64,000 bases of DNA from Siphonodentalium dalli (Eukaryota > Mollusca > Scaphopoda > Gadilida > Siphonodentaliidae). This document shows, piece after piece, positions 1 through 10,089 of the stretch. Under the pieces are notes generated by a model. It was not told where the DNA came from, did no database searches, and saw nothing but the letters and a program-made list of their open reading frames with translations. The stretch is from positions 281,535,426 to 281,599,425 of the forward strand of contig CP136063.1 of NCBI GenBank assembly GCA_032622095.1, read 5' to 3'. A program made the position numbers and the translations under genes. The stretch's first letter is position 1, and the number at the start of each line of letters is the position of its first letter.

Positions 1-371
1 ACGCAGCTCCCATCATGAAAGTGTCAAACAGTGTAATTGATATAAGCGATGTACATGAGGTGAATATTGTTGGTGGAATTATTACCTTGTTTTATCACTT
101 AATAATTCGTTCCAAAGATAGGAGTATATAATCACTTTTGTGCCTAGGTCAAATGTTATGTTCTCTGAAATGGCAAATTCAATGTGATTAGAATTTTTGA
201 CAATCTCAGTCGATTGTTACATTCTTCCAGTAGAGAAAGTTTGTGGGTACATTGTGGGTACATTGTGGGTACAAACTTCTCAATTTTATACGGTAATAAC
301 TCCACAATATGTCTTTAAAGATATGCTTATCTTATTAATTCAAACAAGTCTAGAAATAGTGTGTCTGTCAT
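1..371. other. AT-rich sequence, no gene seen
   Basis: No coding signal stands out. The only visible structure is a short direct repeat at about 240-272, where the 12-mer gtgggtacattg is repeated in tandem three times, the last copy altered. Confidence 0.5.
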
Positions 372-762
372 TTGCAGAATGAGGTCCCCAGAGGGTGAAT
401 TTAATGCTGCCATCCACATGGCGGGCTGCCATCACCAAATTAAATCTCTCGGAATCTCATTCTGCTGAGGCTTCAACTGCTATGGGAGACCTCGGATCAG
501 ATTGAAGTTCCCCAGTTAAAGTTGATGTTCACCCATTATATAATTAGTCACCTTGGTAATGCATTTTACCTTCTGCAAATTAGGTGATAGAAACTGAACA
601 GAAGGGAAAAAGTTACTGAAAGCAACGTTAATTTGGGAGTATAGATACTTCCCAGAAGATGAGGCCTGAGGAGAATGAGGTCCCCAGAGGGTGAATTTAG
701 TGATGTTAGCCCACTGTGCAGGATGTGTCACTGAATTCACACTCTGGGGACCTCATTTTGCA
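372..762. mobile_element. MITE-like element with inverted ends and an internal hairpin
   Basis: The left end (372 onward, motif aatgaggtccccagag) is matched in inverted orientation near 735-762 (ctctggggacctcatt). A second copy of the left end at 673-703 pairs with 728-758 to form a 31-bp-arm hairpin with about three mismatches. There is no coding capacity. The structure fits a small non-autonomous DNA transposon, or two overlapping copies of one. No target duplication was identified, so the superfamily is not assigned. Confidence 0.55.
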
Positions 763-858
763 ATGTGTTCATCCAAAATTAATCGGTAATAAACAGTTTG
801 TTAGGAAATATTCCACCAATGAGAGTTACAAAATATAATTAAAATAAATAATAATTTG

Positions 859-975
859 TTATTAATTGGTTGTTTCCATATTGGCCGAGATCTGTCGTAT
901 TGGCCTGAGGCAGCAGGCTAATATGACAGACCGGGTCCTCATAACTCAGTCAATGTGGAAACAACCAATTAATAA
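859..975. mobile_element. Short foldback element (117 bp)
   Basis: The left arm, starting ttattaattggttgtttcc at 859, is the reverse complement of the right arm ending at 975, with few mismatches. The complementarity continues inward (gatctgtcgtat against atatgacagacc), so nearly the whole segment folds on itself. It is non-coding and fits a palindromic MITE. Confidence 0.6.
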
Positions 976-1379
976 GTATTTTATTAAGTAGCAACATTAG
1001 AAATTGTTGTTTCACAGGATGAATATATATGAACATTGATATATACTATTGTGTGCTTTATTAAATTAACAATTATTCAAGCAATTTTTATTATTGTTAA
1101 CTTTGTGAAGGACTTGCGATTTCACAGTACTGTCTGTTTCCACTGGGAATGATATTGATACGGATACATGTTATTCATTCAAGTATATTTACTCCCAAAA
1201 AAGTGAGTCTGTAAATCATCCGAAAGCTTCGTGTAGTCTTTTATCTATGAGCCAGAGACTAGTCAATCAGTTGGTGATCAGCTGATTTGTTTCTGTCTAT
1301 TTAATTCGGCAAAACAATCGCCTGAGAGAAATAATTGTAAATTGAAATAACAAAACTGCATATAATAAAAAGGAAACCT
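976..1379. other. No gene seen
   Basis: AT-rich sequence without a recognisable gene, repeat or RNA. It separates two foldback elements. Confidence 0.4.
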
Positions 1380-1503
1380 ATGGCTTTTGACTGAACATGA
1401 GAATTATCATTCGTGGGTACAAGCAAATATACAAGCCGCTCGTGGAAAATTGGTATTTGCTTGTACCAACTCATGATAATTCTCATATTCAGTCAAAAGC
1501 CAT
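1380..1503. mobile_element. Short foldback element (124 bp, 50-bp arms)
   Basis: 1380-1429 pairs with 1454-1503: atggcttttgactga on the left, tcagtcaaaagccat on the right. Arms are about 50 bp with about four mismatches around a 24-bp loop. It is non-coding and probably a hairpin MITE unrelated in sequence to the two upstream foldbacks. Confidence 0.6.
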
Positions 1504-1539
1504 ATTTATTTATACTGCTTGAAAAATTGTAGTTATCTC

Positions 1540-2087
1540 ATATATATTTTGAAGACCTCTGTCTGTTTGTCTGTATGTTTGTTTGTCATTTATACAAATC
1601 TACGATTCTCGACTGATCGGGACGAAACTTGGTACGTGTGTGTAGTTTGACCAGGCGGTGGACGTTGTCGTATTGGCGAGCCCGTGCGGCGCCCGCTTCG
1701 CGCATGCGCAGACGAGATCTCGTAAACGGGTGGAGCTATCGACTTGAAATTTGCTATGTGAATGTATCTTGCCCCGGATACAAATTTTATCGGGTCGACG
1801 AGCCCGTGCGACACCAGCTTCGCGCATGCGCAGACGAGATCTCGGAAACGGATGGAGCTATCGACTTGAAATTTGGTATGTGAATGTATCTTGCCCCGGA
1901 TACAAATTTTATCGGGTAGCCGAGCCCGTGCGACGCCAGCTTCGCGCAGACCAGATCTCGGAAACGGGTAGAGCTATCAACTTGAAATTTGGTTTTTGAA
2001 TAGCCTGGACAACGTCGGGCTGGGTGGAGCTATCGACTTGAAATTTGGTTTTTGAATAGTCCGGACAACGTTGGGCTCATCGGCTAG
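1540..2087 (+). mobile_element. Helentron-like non-autonomous element, copy E1
   Basis: It begins with an AT stretch followed by a (gtctgt)n-rich leader (about 1541-1590), carries three copies (the last partial) of a 122-bp tandem repeat starting at 1678, 1800 and 1922, and ends with a short GC hairpin (ccggacaacgttggg) followed by a terminal ctag at 2084-2087. A 5' leader, a core of tandem repeats, and a 3' hairpin a few bases before a CTAG-type end without long inverted termini are what is known for Helentron/HINE-type rolling-circle derivatives. The terminal hairpin block is duplicated (about 1996-2026 and 2050-2080). ORFs across the repeats run in several frames and are not genes. Assignment to Helentrons rather than another tandem-core MITE is inference. 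Confidence 0.6.
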
Positions 2088-2756
2088 TCTCCTATATATT
2101 TTAAAGACCTCTGTCTGTCTGTATGTCATTTATACAACTCTACGATTCTCGACCGATCAGGACGAAACTTGGTACGTATGTGTAGTTTGACCAGGCGGTC
2201 GTCAACGTCGTATTGGAGAGCCCGTGCGGCGCCCGCTTCGCGCATGCACAGACGAGATCTCGGAAACGGGTGGAGCTATCGACTAGAAATTTGCTATGTG
2301 AATGTATCTTGCCCCGGATACGAATTTTATCGGGTCGCCGAGCCCGTGCGAGGCCAGCTTCGCGCAAGCGCAGACCAGATCTCGGAAACGGGTGGAGCTA
2401 TCGACTTAAAATTTGCTATGTGAATGTATCTTGCCCCGGATACAAATTTTATCGGGTCGCAGAGCCCGTGCGACGCCAGCTTCGCGCATGCGCAGACCAG
2501 ATCTCGGAAACGGGTGGAGCTATCAACTTAAAATTTGGTATGTGAATGTATCTTGCCCCGGATACAAATTTTATCGGGTCGCCGAGCCCGTGCGACGCCA
2601 GCTTCGCGCATGCGCAGACCAGATCTCGGAAACGGGGTAGAGCTATCGACTTGAAATTTGGTTTTTGAATAGCCCGGACAACGTCGGGCTGGGTAGAGCT
2701 ATCGACTTGAAATTTGGTTTTTGAATAGCCCGGACAACGTCGGGCACATCAGCTAG
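2088..2756 (+). mobile_element. Helentron-like non-autonomous element, copy E2
   Basis: It starts immediately after the terminal ctag of E1, in the same orientation and of the same subfamily. It has the leader with gacctctgtctg, four 122-bp core repeats (gagcccgtgcg at 2218, 2340, 2462, 2584), a duplicated terminal hairpin (gcccggacaacgtcgggc) and a terminal ctag at 2753-2756. The abutting head-to-tail arrangement implies insertion at the 3' terminus of the previous element. Confidence 0.6.
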
Positions 2757-3422
2757 TCTAATATATATTTTGGGACTTCTGTTTGTTAGCTATGGCCGGG
2801 AAAAAGGCTGGACCGATTGAGCTCAAACTTCCAATCTAAGGTTAAAAACCCACGGGCAGTGTTTACCGCCATTTTGGTGAAGCTCACAGCACCCCTTATC
2901 CACTCCCAGTCACCAAAATGACCGTCTTTGGCACTGTGGGGTTAATCGCGTTGATAGTTAAAGAGCGTTCGTATCCGCAGTGTCGTTGATAAAGAGCGTA
3001 TGCGTGTAGTGTGATTCTTATGTCCGGGGGCCAGACGTGAGTGTGTCTGTATCCAGACATGAGCGTGTTGTGTGATTCTTATGTCTGTCTTCGTACTTAG
3101 GGGTTCCAAGGAACGGGGGAGATTTTCATCGGGTAAGTTTTTCCACCCGAGGTGATCTTCACCTTGAAACGGGTACCCACAAACGTACCTCTTTTAGGGA
3201 CGGGTACCATCACGGGACGGGGTACCATCATTTCTCTTGATTAAAAAGGCAGAATTAACTCAAATTAAATTAAAAAATTAACGGATTTCGACGAAATATG
3301 ACACCTAGGGATACTTTTGTCGGGGGTTGTGTTTTCGACGGGTCAAAATCGTGACCCCCGACCTGACCTTCAAAATGGTCAATTCAAGGTCAAAGCCCGG
3401 ACTAAGTCGGGTCACCTGCTAG
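2757..3422 (+). mobile_element. Helentron-like non-autonomous element, copy E3 (second subfamily)
   Basis: It has the leader ttttgggacttctgtttg and the phrase 'gctatggccgggaaa', an interior unlike E1/E2, and the end hairpin gcccggactaagtcggg followed by a terminal ctag at 3419-3422. It directly continues the head-to-tail train. There is no conserved ORF. Confidence 0.55.
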
Positions 3423-3764
3423 TCTTCTGATATATATTTTGGGACTTCTGTTTGTTTGTCTGTTAGCTATGGCCGGGAAAACTGCCGGACAGATTTCGAC
3501 GAAATTAATACCTAGGGGTATTTTTATCCGGGGAGTGTTTTGGGACGGGTCAAATCGTGACTCCGACCTAACCTTGACCTTCAACATGATACCTAGGGAT
3601 ACTTTTGTCAGGGAGTGCTTTGGACGGGGTCAAATCGTGACCCCGACCTGACCTTCAAAATGGTCAATTCAAGGTCATAATCGCGCCTTTCGATGGATTT
3701 CGATGTTAGATCAGGATGAAAGCAGAGGGGAAACAGCCCGGACGAAGTCGGACCCACCAGCTAG
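3423..3764 (+). mobile_element. Helentron-like non-autonomous element, copy E4 (second subfamily)
   Basis: It has the same leader and end as E3 (ttttgggacttctgtttg; gcccggacgaagtcgg; terminal ctag at 3761-3764) but is only about 340 bp. It contains a tandem block with the phrase 'gacgggtcaaatcgtgac' twice (about 3543 and 3626). Confidence 0.55.
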
Positions 3765-3856
3765 TACACCTATATTTCTAGAATTCTTGGAACAAATAGA
3801 AGTCCCCCATCATATTCCATATATAATTGCCAGAGAACATATGTATTTATTTAATA

Positions 3857-4136
3857 CTAGCTGATTTGCCCGACTTCGTCCAGGCTATTTAGGGATTTCT
3901 TTGTGATCGCCTCCATCTGGGCAGAATATGCAGCATCTGTCCAGAAACATGCCTATATGAGCGTATATGATCAAGGTCAAGGACAGGGTCAACATGAAAT
4001 TGGACCCGCCCATATTGTTCCCGGGATCCAAGTTGGCCTACGGTCGGATCGGTCGAGCAGTTTTCGTGTCTATAACACACACACACACACACATACATAT
4101 ACACAAACAGACAGAAGTTCCAATATATATAATAGA
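3857..4136 (-). mobile_element. Helentron-like element, copy E5 (reverse)
   Basis: Read on the minus strand it runs from an AT/(gt)n leader (about 4130) to a hairpin gcctggacgaagtcgggc and a terminal ctag at 3857-3860. A (CA)n tract at about 4076-4093 lies in the leader. The interior phrase 'gttatagac' plus 'ccgatccgac' links it to the copy at about 33990-34637. Confidence 0.5.
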
Positions 4137-4703
4137 CTAGCCGATGAGCCCGACGTTGTCCGGGCTATTCAAAAACCAAATTTCAAGTCGATAGCTCCAA
4201 CCGTTTGCGAGATCTGGTCTTCGCATGCATTTCAAGTCGATAGCTCCACCTGTTTCCGAGATCTCGTCTGCGCATGCACGAAGCTGGCGTCGCACGGGCT
4301 CGGCGACCCGATAAAAATTTGTATCCGGGGCAAGATACATTCACATACCAAATTTCAAGTTGATAGCTCCACCCGTTTCCGAGATCTCGTTCTGCGCATG
4401 CGCGAAGTTGGCGTCGCACGGGCTCGGCGACCCGATAAAAATTCGTATCCGGGGCAAGATACATTCACATAGCAAATTTCAAGTCGATAGCTCCACCCGT
4501 TTCCGAGATCTCGTCTGCGCATGCGCGAAGCTGGGCGCCGCACGGGCTCGCCAATACGACAACGTCCACCGCCTGGTCAAACTACACACACGTACTAAGT
4601 TTCGTCCCCGAGTCGGTCGAGAATCGTAGATTTGTATAAATGACAAACAAACATACAGACAAACAAACATACAGACAGAGGTCTTCAAAATATATATGAG
4701 ATA
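4137..4703 (-). mobile_element. Helentron-like element, copy E6 (reverse, E1/E2 subfamily)
   Basis: Reverse-oriented member of the E1/E2 subfamily with about 2.5 copies of the 122-bp repeat, the terminal hairpin near 4148-4168 and a leader rich in acaaacatacag near 4640-4680. Its 3' ctag (4137-4140) abuts the 5' end of E5, giving a second head-to-tail pair in the opposite direction to E1-E4. Confidence 0.6.
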
Positions 4704-5165
4704 ATGGACTAAAATTGGACTTATTAATTAATGTTGTTCACTTTCCTGATTTCATTGTGCAAAAAGTTAACAGATAATATGAGATAATATGGGGTTTAAA
4801 ATGAAATTAATATTAAAAATGCTGTTCAGTCATACTCTAAATAGAACTCTTTTCATTTCTATAAAAAACTTCTGACATGCTAACAATTTTGTTTAATTTA
4901 ATGTGAGTTCCATATATGTATTAGCATATTAATATTAATGATATCCTATAGCATAATAACCAGAGATAGATATAAAACAATATCACAGAAAAGATGCCAA
5001 AACATGGACATATAATAAATGCATACATTCTCAACATTGAGGATTTAGGCTAAAAAAAAGGGTTTTGTTTCTCGTGCATTTGTTTGTTCAAATCAATGAT
5101 GGAGGGTGGGGTTTTATTTTTATTGTTATATTTTTCTGCACATAGTAAGCATGGACAATGATACC
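4704..5165. other. No gene seen
   Basis: AT-rich sequence with poly-A and poly-T runs. No repeat or coding segment is recognised. Confidence 0.4.
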
Positions 5166-5173
5166 TTCCTCTG

Positions 5174-6369
5174 CAGTGTTCGTGCTGGACCGAAAAAAAA
5201 TATTAGCCAAAAGTTTAGCCAAATGAAAATTTTATTAGCCAAATGAAAAAAACTTTAGCCAAATGTTTTTTGGCCAAATTAAAAAACACTTTGGCCAAAT
5301 TTAATCATCGTTTTCTGGTCGGTTCACATTTAATGACTAAAATGTAAAATCTAACAGACACAGGTAAAATACACAATAATTTAAATAATTTTGATGAACT
5401 AGAAGTATTTTTATATATATCATTTATTAAAAATTTATTAATCTTTATGTGAAAGAGTGAATTGGGGGGGGGGGGGGGGGGGGGGGGGGGTAACCGGGAT
5501 TGTCCTTAATGTCATTATTTTTTTTTGTTTAATATCAATATCTTTTTAAAATCATTAAATATTTATCCTTGCGAAAATATCTAAGTGACATCTGGAAACT
5601 AATAACTTAATATTGTTACGCGATTATCAAATTACAATCTGTCATAAAAGCATGCATATTATTTTGACTGTATCGTAATTGACCGACAAATAGCCACAAA
5701 ATATCTGTACGTTATTCACATTTGGCTTGATTAAGCTATTGTCTTACACTTGGTGCTCATAAACCTCGACCGTCATAAATACAATGTCATCATAAACATG
5801 CATTGTGCAGGCGCGCCGTGAGTGACCAGACAGACAATGGGCTGAATGGGGGATTAGGGGATTAAATGTAAAAATTAATAATGACCTTTTGCTGCTTCGT
5901 GCAGAGTGACGTAATATTTCTCCAGATTAAAACAGCCTGTTACGAAAAAAATTCTTATATACCGGCGTCAATGCACTTTACAAAACATTGCTTTCTTCAC
6001 ATTTTACATTGTTATAATTCAACCACGGTCGGTTTAATGTCCATGCGTCTTTGAATGTCCGTCTTGTGAAAACTAAAGATGATTGCATATCACTTTGTGA
6101 TCGCTAGGTTGATAGAGTTGTCGATCGGGTTTCCCTTTGTACGATATTTCATAAGTACGAAAATAATGAAATACTTTCGTCACCTAACTTCGTCTTGAAT
6201 GTCGATCTATTGAGCGCTTTTATTAATTAGCTTTCTGGCTCCATGCTTTCAGTCTCCATTTGGGTTAAAAAAAAGTTTAGCCAAAATTTTAGCCAAATGA
6301 AATTTTTATTAGCCAAATTCGAAAAAGATTAGCCATTGGCTAATTTGGCTACCGACAGCGCGAACACTG
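5174..6369 (+). mobile_element. hAT-type non-autonomous transposon, family 1 copy a
   Basis: Ends CAGTGTTCGTGCT and AGCGCGAACACTG form 13-bp terminal inverted repeats with one mismatch. Both sides are flanked by the 8-bp target duplication TTCCTCTG (5166-5173 and 6370-6377). An 8-bp duplication with CAG...CTG ends is the hAT signature. Subterminal regions carry many copies of ttagccaaat / ttggccaaa, probable transposase-binding repeats. There is no transposase ORF, and a run of 27 G lies at 5464-5490. A second copy is at 10090-11056. Confidence 0.85.
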
Positions 6370-6377
6370 TTCCTCTG

Positions 6378-7390
6378 TCTAGTAATAACCAGAAAATGTA
6401 GAGGTAACTGTTATGCATATTAACTCTTCCATGATTGGAGCTTGCTAAAATTTTGCGAAAACCCTGTGTCAATGCATTCTCTTATATATGCGAGTCTCCA
6501 ATAGGGAGCCTCAAATATATTAGAAAATATTTTTTGTTCAGAAATAACAGTTACCAGATTATGAAAATTTCCTCAAGAATATACTATATATAGATATTGT
6601 ATCTCACGTGACTTTGTTATTGAAATCAAGCTTTCCGATTGGTTGGCTACTCGACTCTATTAGTCGTAGTTGTATACTACGCCTTCAAGTCTCTCCCATC
6701 GTGCACTATGCATATGTAGTTTTGACTACTAATAATAGTAATGAACACTACATCAAACTTTGTTCTGAAACTACTTGTTATTTCGCCGCTGATCCAAATT
6801 AAAGCTTCAGTAAGGCGAACATCAATTGTCTGAACTTAGTAAAAGTTGAAAATAGTAGTTTCCTACTGCTAAATCAAAATTACAAAGGTTTTCTCTGGAG
6901 TCCCGTTGCGTTTCCTAAGTTCGCGATACCCCATTCCTATACTGGTAACACTAAAACGTGTGATCGGTTGCCATACCCGAACAACTAATAAAATGAACCG
7001 AGAATACAATTTGCCGATTACAGCTTGTTTTAGCTGTGTCTTGTAAATAAATAATACCCCTATGCTGTATACTAAGCGTTGAAAAAACACGCTACTGCAG
7101 ATTTTCATGGTCCAATAACACCAATCATACGTTCATGTTTCCGGAGTTGGGTACACTTTTTTTTGTAGCCGTAAATTCTTTGCTTCCGATCAGAGTCACG
7201 TGACCGCTCGGTTCGAAAATAATCAATAATTTCGCGGCTCAATTATTCTGATAGTTCCGTGTACAAGAGCGACTTATACTAATAAATTACCAAATTTAAT
7301 ACATTCTTCGTTCGTCCGGGCACCAATTAAGAGTGGGTAAGTGGTTGAAATGTGTTGACATTGGTCTAAATGTTCTTGAGTTTGGTCACT
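6378..7390. other. No gene seen; MITE scrap near 6465-6520
   Basis: Mostly unique-looking AT-rich sequence. About 6465-6520 resembles one arm of the palindromic TTAA MITE found at 8073 (caatgcattctcttatatat), diverged and without its partner arm. Small open frames here look accidental. Confidence 0.4.
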
Positions 7391-7399
7391 GGTCACCAC

Positions 7400-7740
7400 A
7401 GGTACAACAAAAAAATTAATTTAAAAAAACAAACAAACCTGAACAAAGGGGAATTTAAAAAAAACAAGTTTTTTTTAAAACAGGAAAACAAACATGAAAA
7501 ATAAACAAACAATAAATAAACATTTACAACAAATAAAAATAATAAAAAAAAACAACAAAAAATAATTATAAAAAAACAACAAACAGGCAGCCAAAGTTTT
7601 TTAAAAAACAGGAAAACAAACATTGAAAAAAAAAAAAATGACAAAGAATTAATTAAAAAAAAACAAACAAACAAACCTGAACAAAGAGGAATTTAATTTT
7701 TTTTTTTTTTTTTACATATTTTTTTTTCTTTTAAAAAAAA
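7400..7740. repeat. A-rich low-complexity tract with an internal direct repeat
   Basis: (a)n/(caaa)n-rich sequence. The phrase acaaacaaacctgaacaaag appears at about 7430 and again at about 7667, with similar poly-A/ggaattt context, indicating duplication of the tract. Its minus-strand open frame is simply poly-Phe/Leu from poly-T and is not a gene. Confidence 0.6.
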
Positions 7741-7800
7741 TGGTGTTTGCCCACTGGTTTGCCTTTAATTTCTGCATTTGTTCGATACAATATAATAATT

Positions 7801-7926
7801 AGAGCATGACTTGTCGTGAAATACGCCGATATAGTGCATAGTGCGGTTGTGTAGTTCACTCCGCTTCGCGAACTACACAACCTCACTATGCACTATATCG
7901 GTGTATTTCACTCCAAGCCATGCTCT
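7801..7926. mobile_element. Foldback element (126 bp, ~57-bp arms)
   Basis: Left arm 7801-7857 pairs with the right arm ending at 7926: agagcatg at the left edge, catgctct at the right, and tatagtgcatagtg against cactatgcactata inside. Only a short loop (cgcttcgcg region) is left unpaired. It is non-coding. Confidence 0.65.
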
Positions 7927-8072
7927 ATTTATTAAATCAATGATAGTATGAATGCAATATTATCCACAAAACACACTTTGTGCGAGCCCGTGAGCACATG
8001 AATAGTGAACAATATAAAGCAAAACACTCAATGCCGTGGTGATTTTTTAGGAGAGTGATTCACGGTGACCCG

Positions 8073-8425
8073 TTAACCCTTTACCTAACAAACTGGCCAA
8101 AAACGGCCAAATAAAGCTGCAACAGCCTAAATTATCTTGGGTCTGTCTCAATAAAACCATACAAATATGGATATCATTGGAACCGGCTCATTGACCACAT
8201 TGTGATGGTTACAGTTATGCCCTGTGCCAATGCATTCTCTTATATATGCGAGTCGACCATAGGTCGCCTCGCATATATAAGAGAATGCATTGGCCTAAAT
8301 TTTTTTTTAAATTTTTAATGTGTTAAGCCAATGCATTCTCTTATATATGCGAGGCGACCTATCGTCGACTCGCATATATAAGAGAATGCATTGGCACAGG
8401 GCGGTTCTGTTGGGTAAAGGGTTAA
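8073..8425. mobile_element. TTAA-flanked palindromic MITE, family A copy 1 (piggyBac-like)
   Basis: Starts TTAACCCTTTACC and ends GGTAAAGGGTTAA, so the inverted ends begin CCC next to TTAA on both sides. TTAA target sites and CCC ends are known for piggyBac (Kolobok also uses TTAA). Inside are two hairpins (about 8227-8293 and 8332-8397), each with 27-bp perfect arms containing aatgcattctcttatatatg, mirrored relative to each other. It has no ORF. A second copy is at 12860-13311. Confidence 0.75.
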
Positions 8426-8772
8426 ATACCAAAATCTTCAGAGGCGAGGAGGAGGGTTGCCACAACTATGAGTTTTCAGAATCGACTAATCGACCGTTAT
8501 TGCCGATGGTTAGTCGATTAATCGTTCATCCAGGTAAACAAGTGATAAATGCAAAATTACAATGACTAGTTTACTAGTTATAAACTGTCAGTATTCCGTG
8601 TTTTATTGCATATTCACAATAAGGTATACTCTCATGTGTCTCAATGTAGTTATAAACATGCCCATACTATTAAATACTGCCCAGAATTGCTGATGAGCCC
8701 CATGTTTCTGCAAACTGCACACACAATGTGAGAGTAACTGTGCATGAAGTAATGCTGATCTCGGCCGTATTT

Positions 8773-9545
8773 TAACATAGGTAGACCGTGGCAGATATTA
8801 ACATAGGTAGACCGTGGCAGATATTAACATAGGTAGACCGTGGCAGATATTAACATAGGTAGACCGTGGCAGATATTTGAGGTATTGTGGGAGTGACGGG
8901 GATGCAGCCATTAACATAGGTAGACCGTGGTGACGGGGATGCAGCCATTAACATAGGTAGACCGTGGCAGATATTTGAGGTTTTGTGGGAGTGACGGGGA
9001 TGCAGCCATTAACATAGGTAGACCGTGGCAGATATTTGAGGTTTTGTGGGAGCGACGGGGATGCAGCCATTAACATAGGTAGACCGTGGCAGATATTTGA
9101 GGTTTTGTGGGAGTGACGGGGATGCAGCCATTAACATAGGTAGACCGTGGCAGATATTTGAGGTTTTGTGGGAGTGACGGGGATGCAGCCATTAACATAG
9201 GTAGACCGTGGCAGATATTTGAGGTATTGTGGGAGTGACGGGGATGCAGCCATTAACATAGGTAGACCGTGGTGACGGGGATGCAGCCATTAACATAGGT
9301 AGACCGTGGCAGATATTTGAGGTTTTGTGGGAGTGACGGGGATGCAGCCATTAACATAGGTAGACCGTGGCAGATATTTGAGGTTTTGTGGGAGTGACGG
9401 GGATGCAGATATTAACATAGGTAGACCGTGGCAGATATTAACATAGGTAGACCGTGGCAGATATTAACATAGGTAGACCGTGGCAGATATTAACATAGGT
9501 AGACCGTGGCAGATATTTGAGGTTTTGTGGGAGTGACGGGGATGC
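8773..9545. repeat. 61-bp minisatellite with a 342-bp higher-order period
   Basis: The basic unit (61 bp, containing attaacataggtagaccgtg and gggagtgacggggatgcag) repeats through the block. Two copies of a 37-bp short version occur after a 'gaggtattgtggg' variant unit (near 8905 and 9250). The variant and short unit recur after 342 bp, i.e. five 61-bp units plus one 37-bp unit. Both edges of the array are capped by about four copies of a 26-bp sub-unit (cagatattaacataggtaga...). Confidence 0.85.
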
Positions 9546-10081
9546 AGTTACATTTACTGCATGTATAACCTTGACGTTTTTAATAAAAAGTTGTGTAGGC
9601 GCTGACATCAAAAGCAAAGAAAGCCGCTGGCCGCCATGGACTGTGAGAACATGACACACACAAAATTGTATGAAGATGACTGCCAAACATAGGCTGCGAC
9701 ATTCAGGCCTGGCCCTTTGAAATTGGAAGGAGGGCAATGATCGCCCTCCTTAATTTATCCCAGGAGGGCTATTTTATCTGACCATATGATGCGAAGCATC
9801 ATCCGAGTCTCGCAGAGGCGAGCGGGGGTGAGTTTGAGAGGGGGTGTCCCCCTCTCATGATTAGGGAGGGTCCGGGGGTCCTCCCCCTTGGAAATTTTTA
9901 ATATGTAGTGTCCCTGAGAGCGATTCTGGCATATATTTGTGGATTTTGTTCAGTGTTTCTTGAGGGAAAAAATGTAGTTTTGTGTGACCCACATTATGTG
10001 AGTAAAGGGGGGATGCCCTATAGCAGAAGAGTCCACAATTAGAGGTACCATGTCTTACCCACCGGAAGCTGACATAAGCTA
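9546..10081. other. No gene seen; palindromic 'agggcgatcgccct' type segment
   Basis: The segment near 9729-9755 (ggagggcaatgatcgccctcc) is close to self-complementary and resembles 11229-11250 (ggagggcgataggcgccctcc). A GC-rich stretch with ccgggggtcctcccccttgg follows at about 9872-9892. These may be the two ends of one older element into which the hAT at 10090 jumped, but I could not trace matching target sites. Confidence 0.35.
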
Positions 10082-10089
10082 ATGATAGG

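Noticed and set aside
1590-2640. Overlapping ORFs of 75-110 codons on both strands repeating the same peptides
   Set aside because: They are translations of the 122-bp tandem repeat (not a multiple of three) in shifting frames.
7393-7674. 93-codon minus-strand ORF rich in Phe and Leu
   Set aside because: It is poly-T low-complexity DNA, not a membrane protein.
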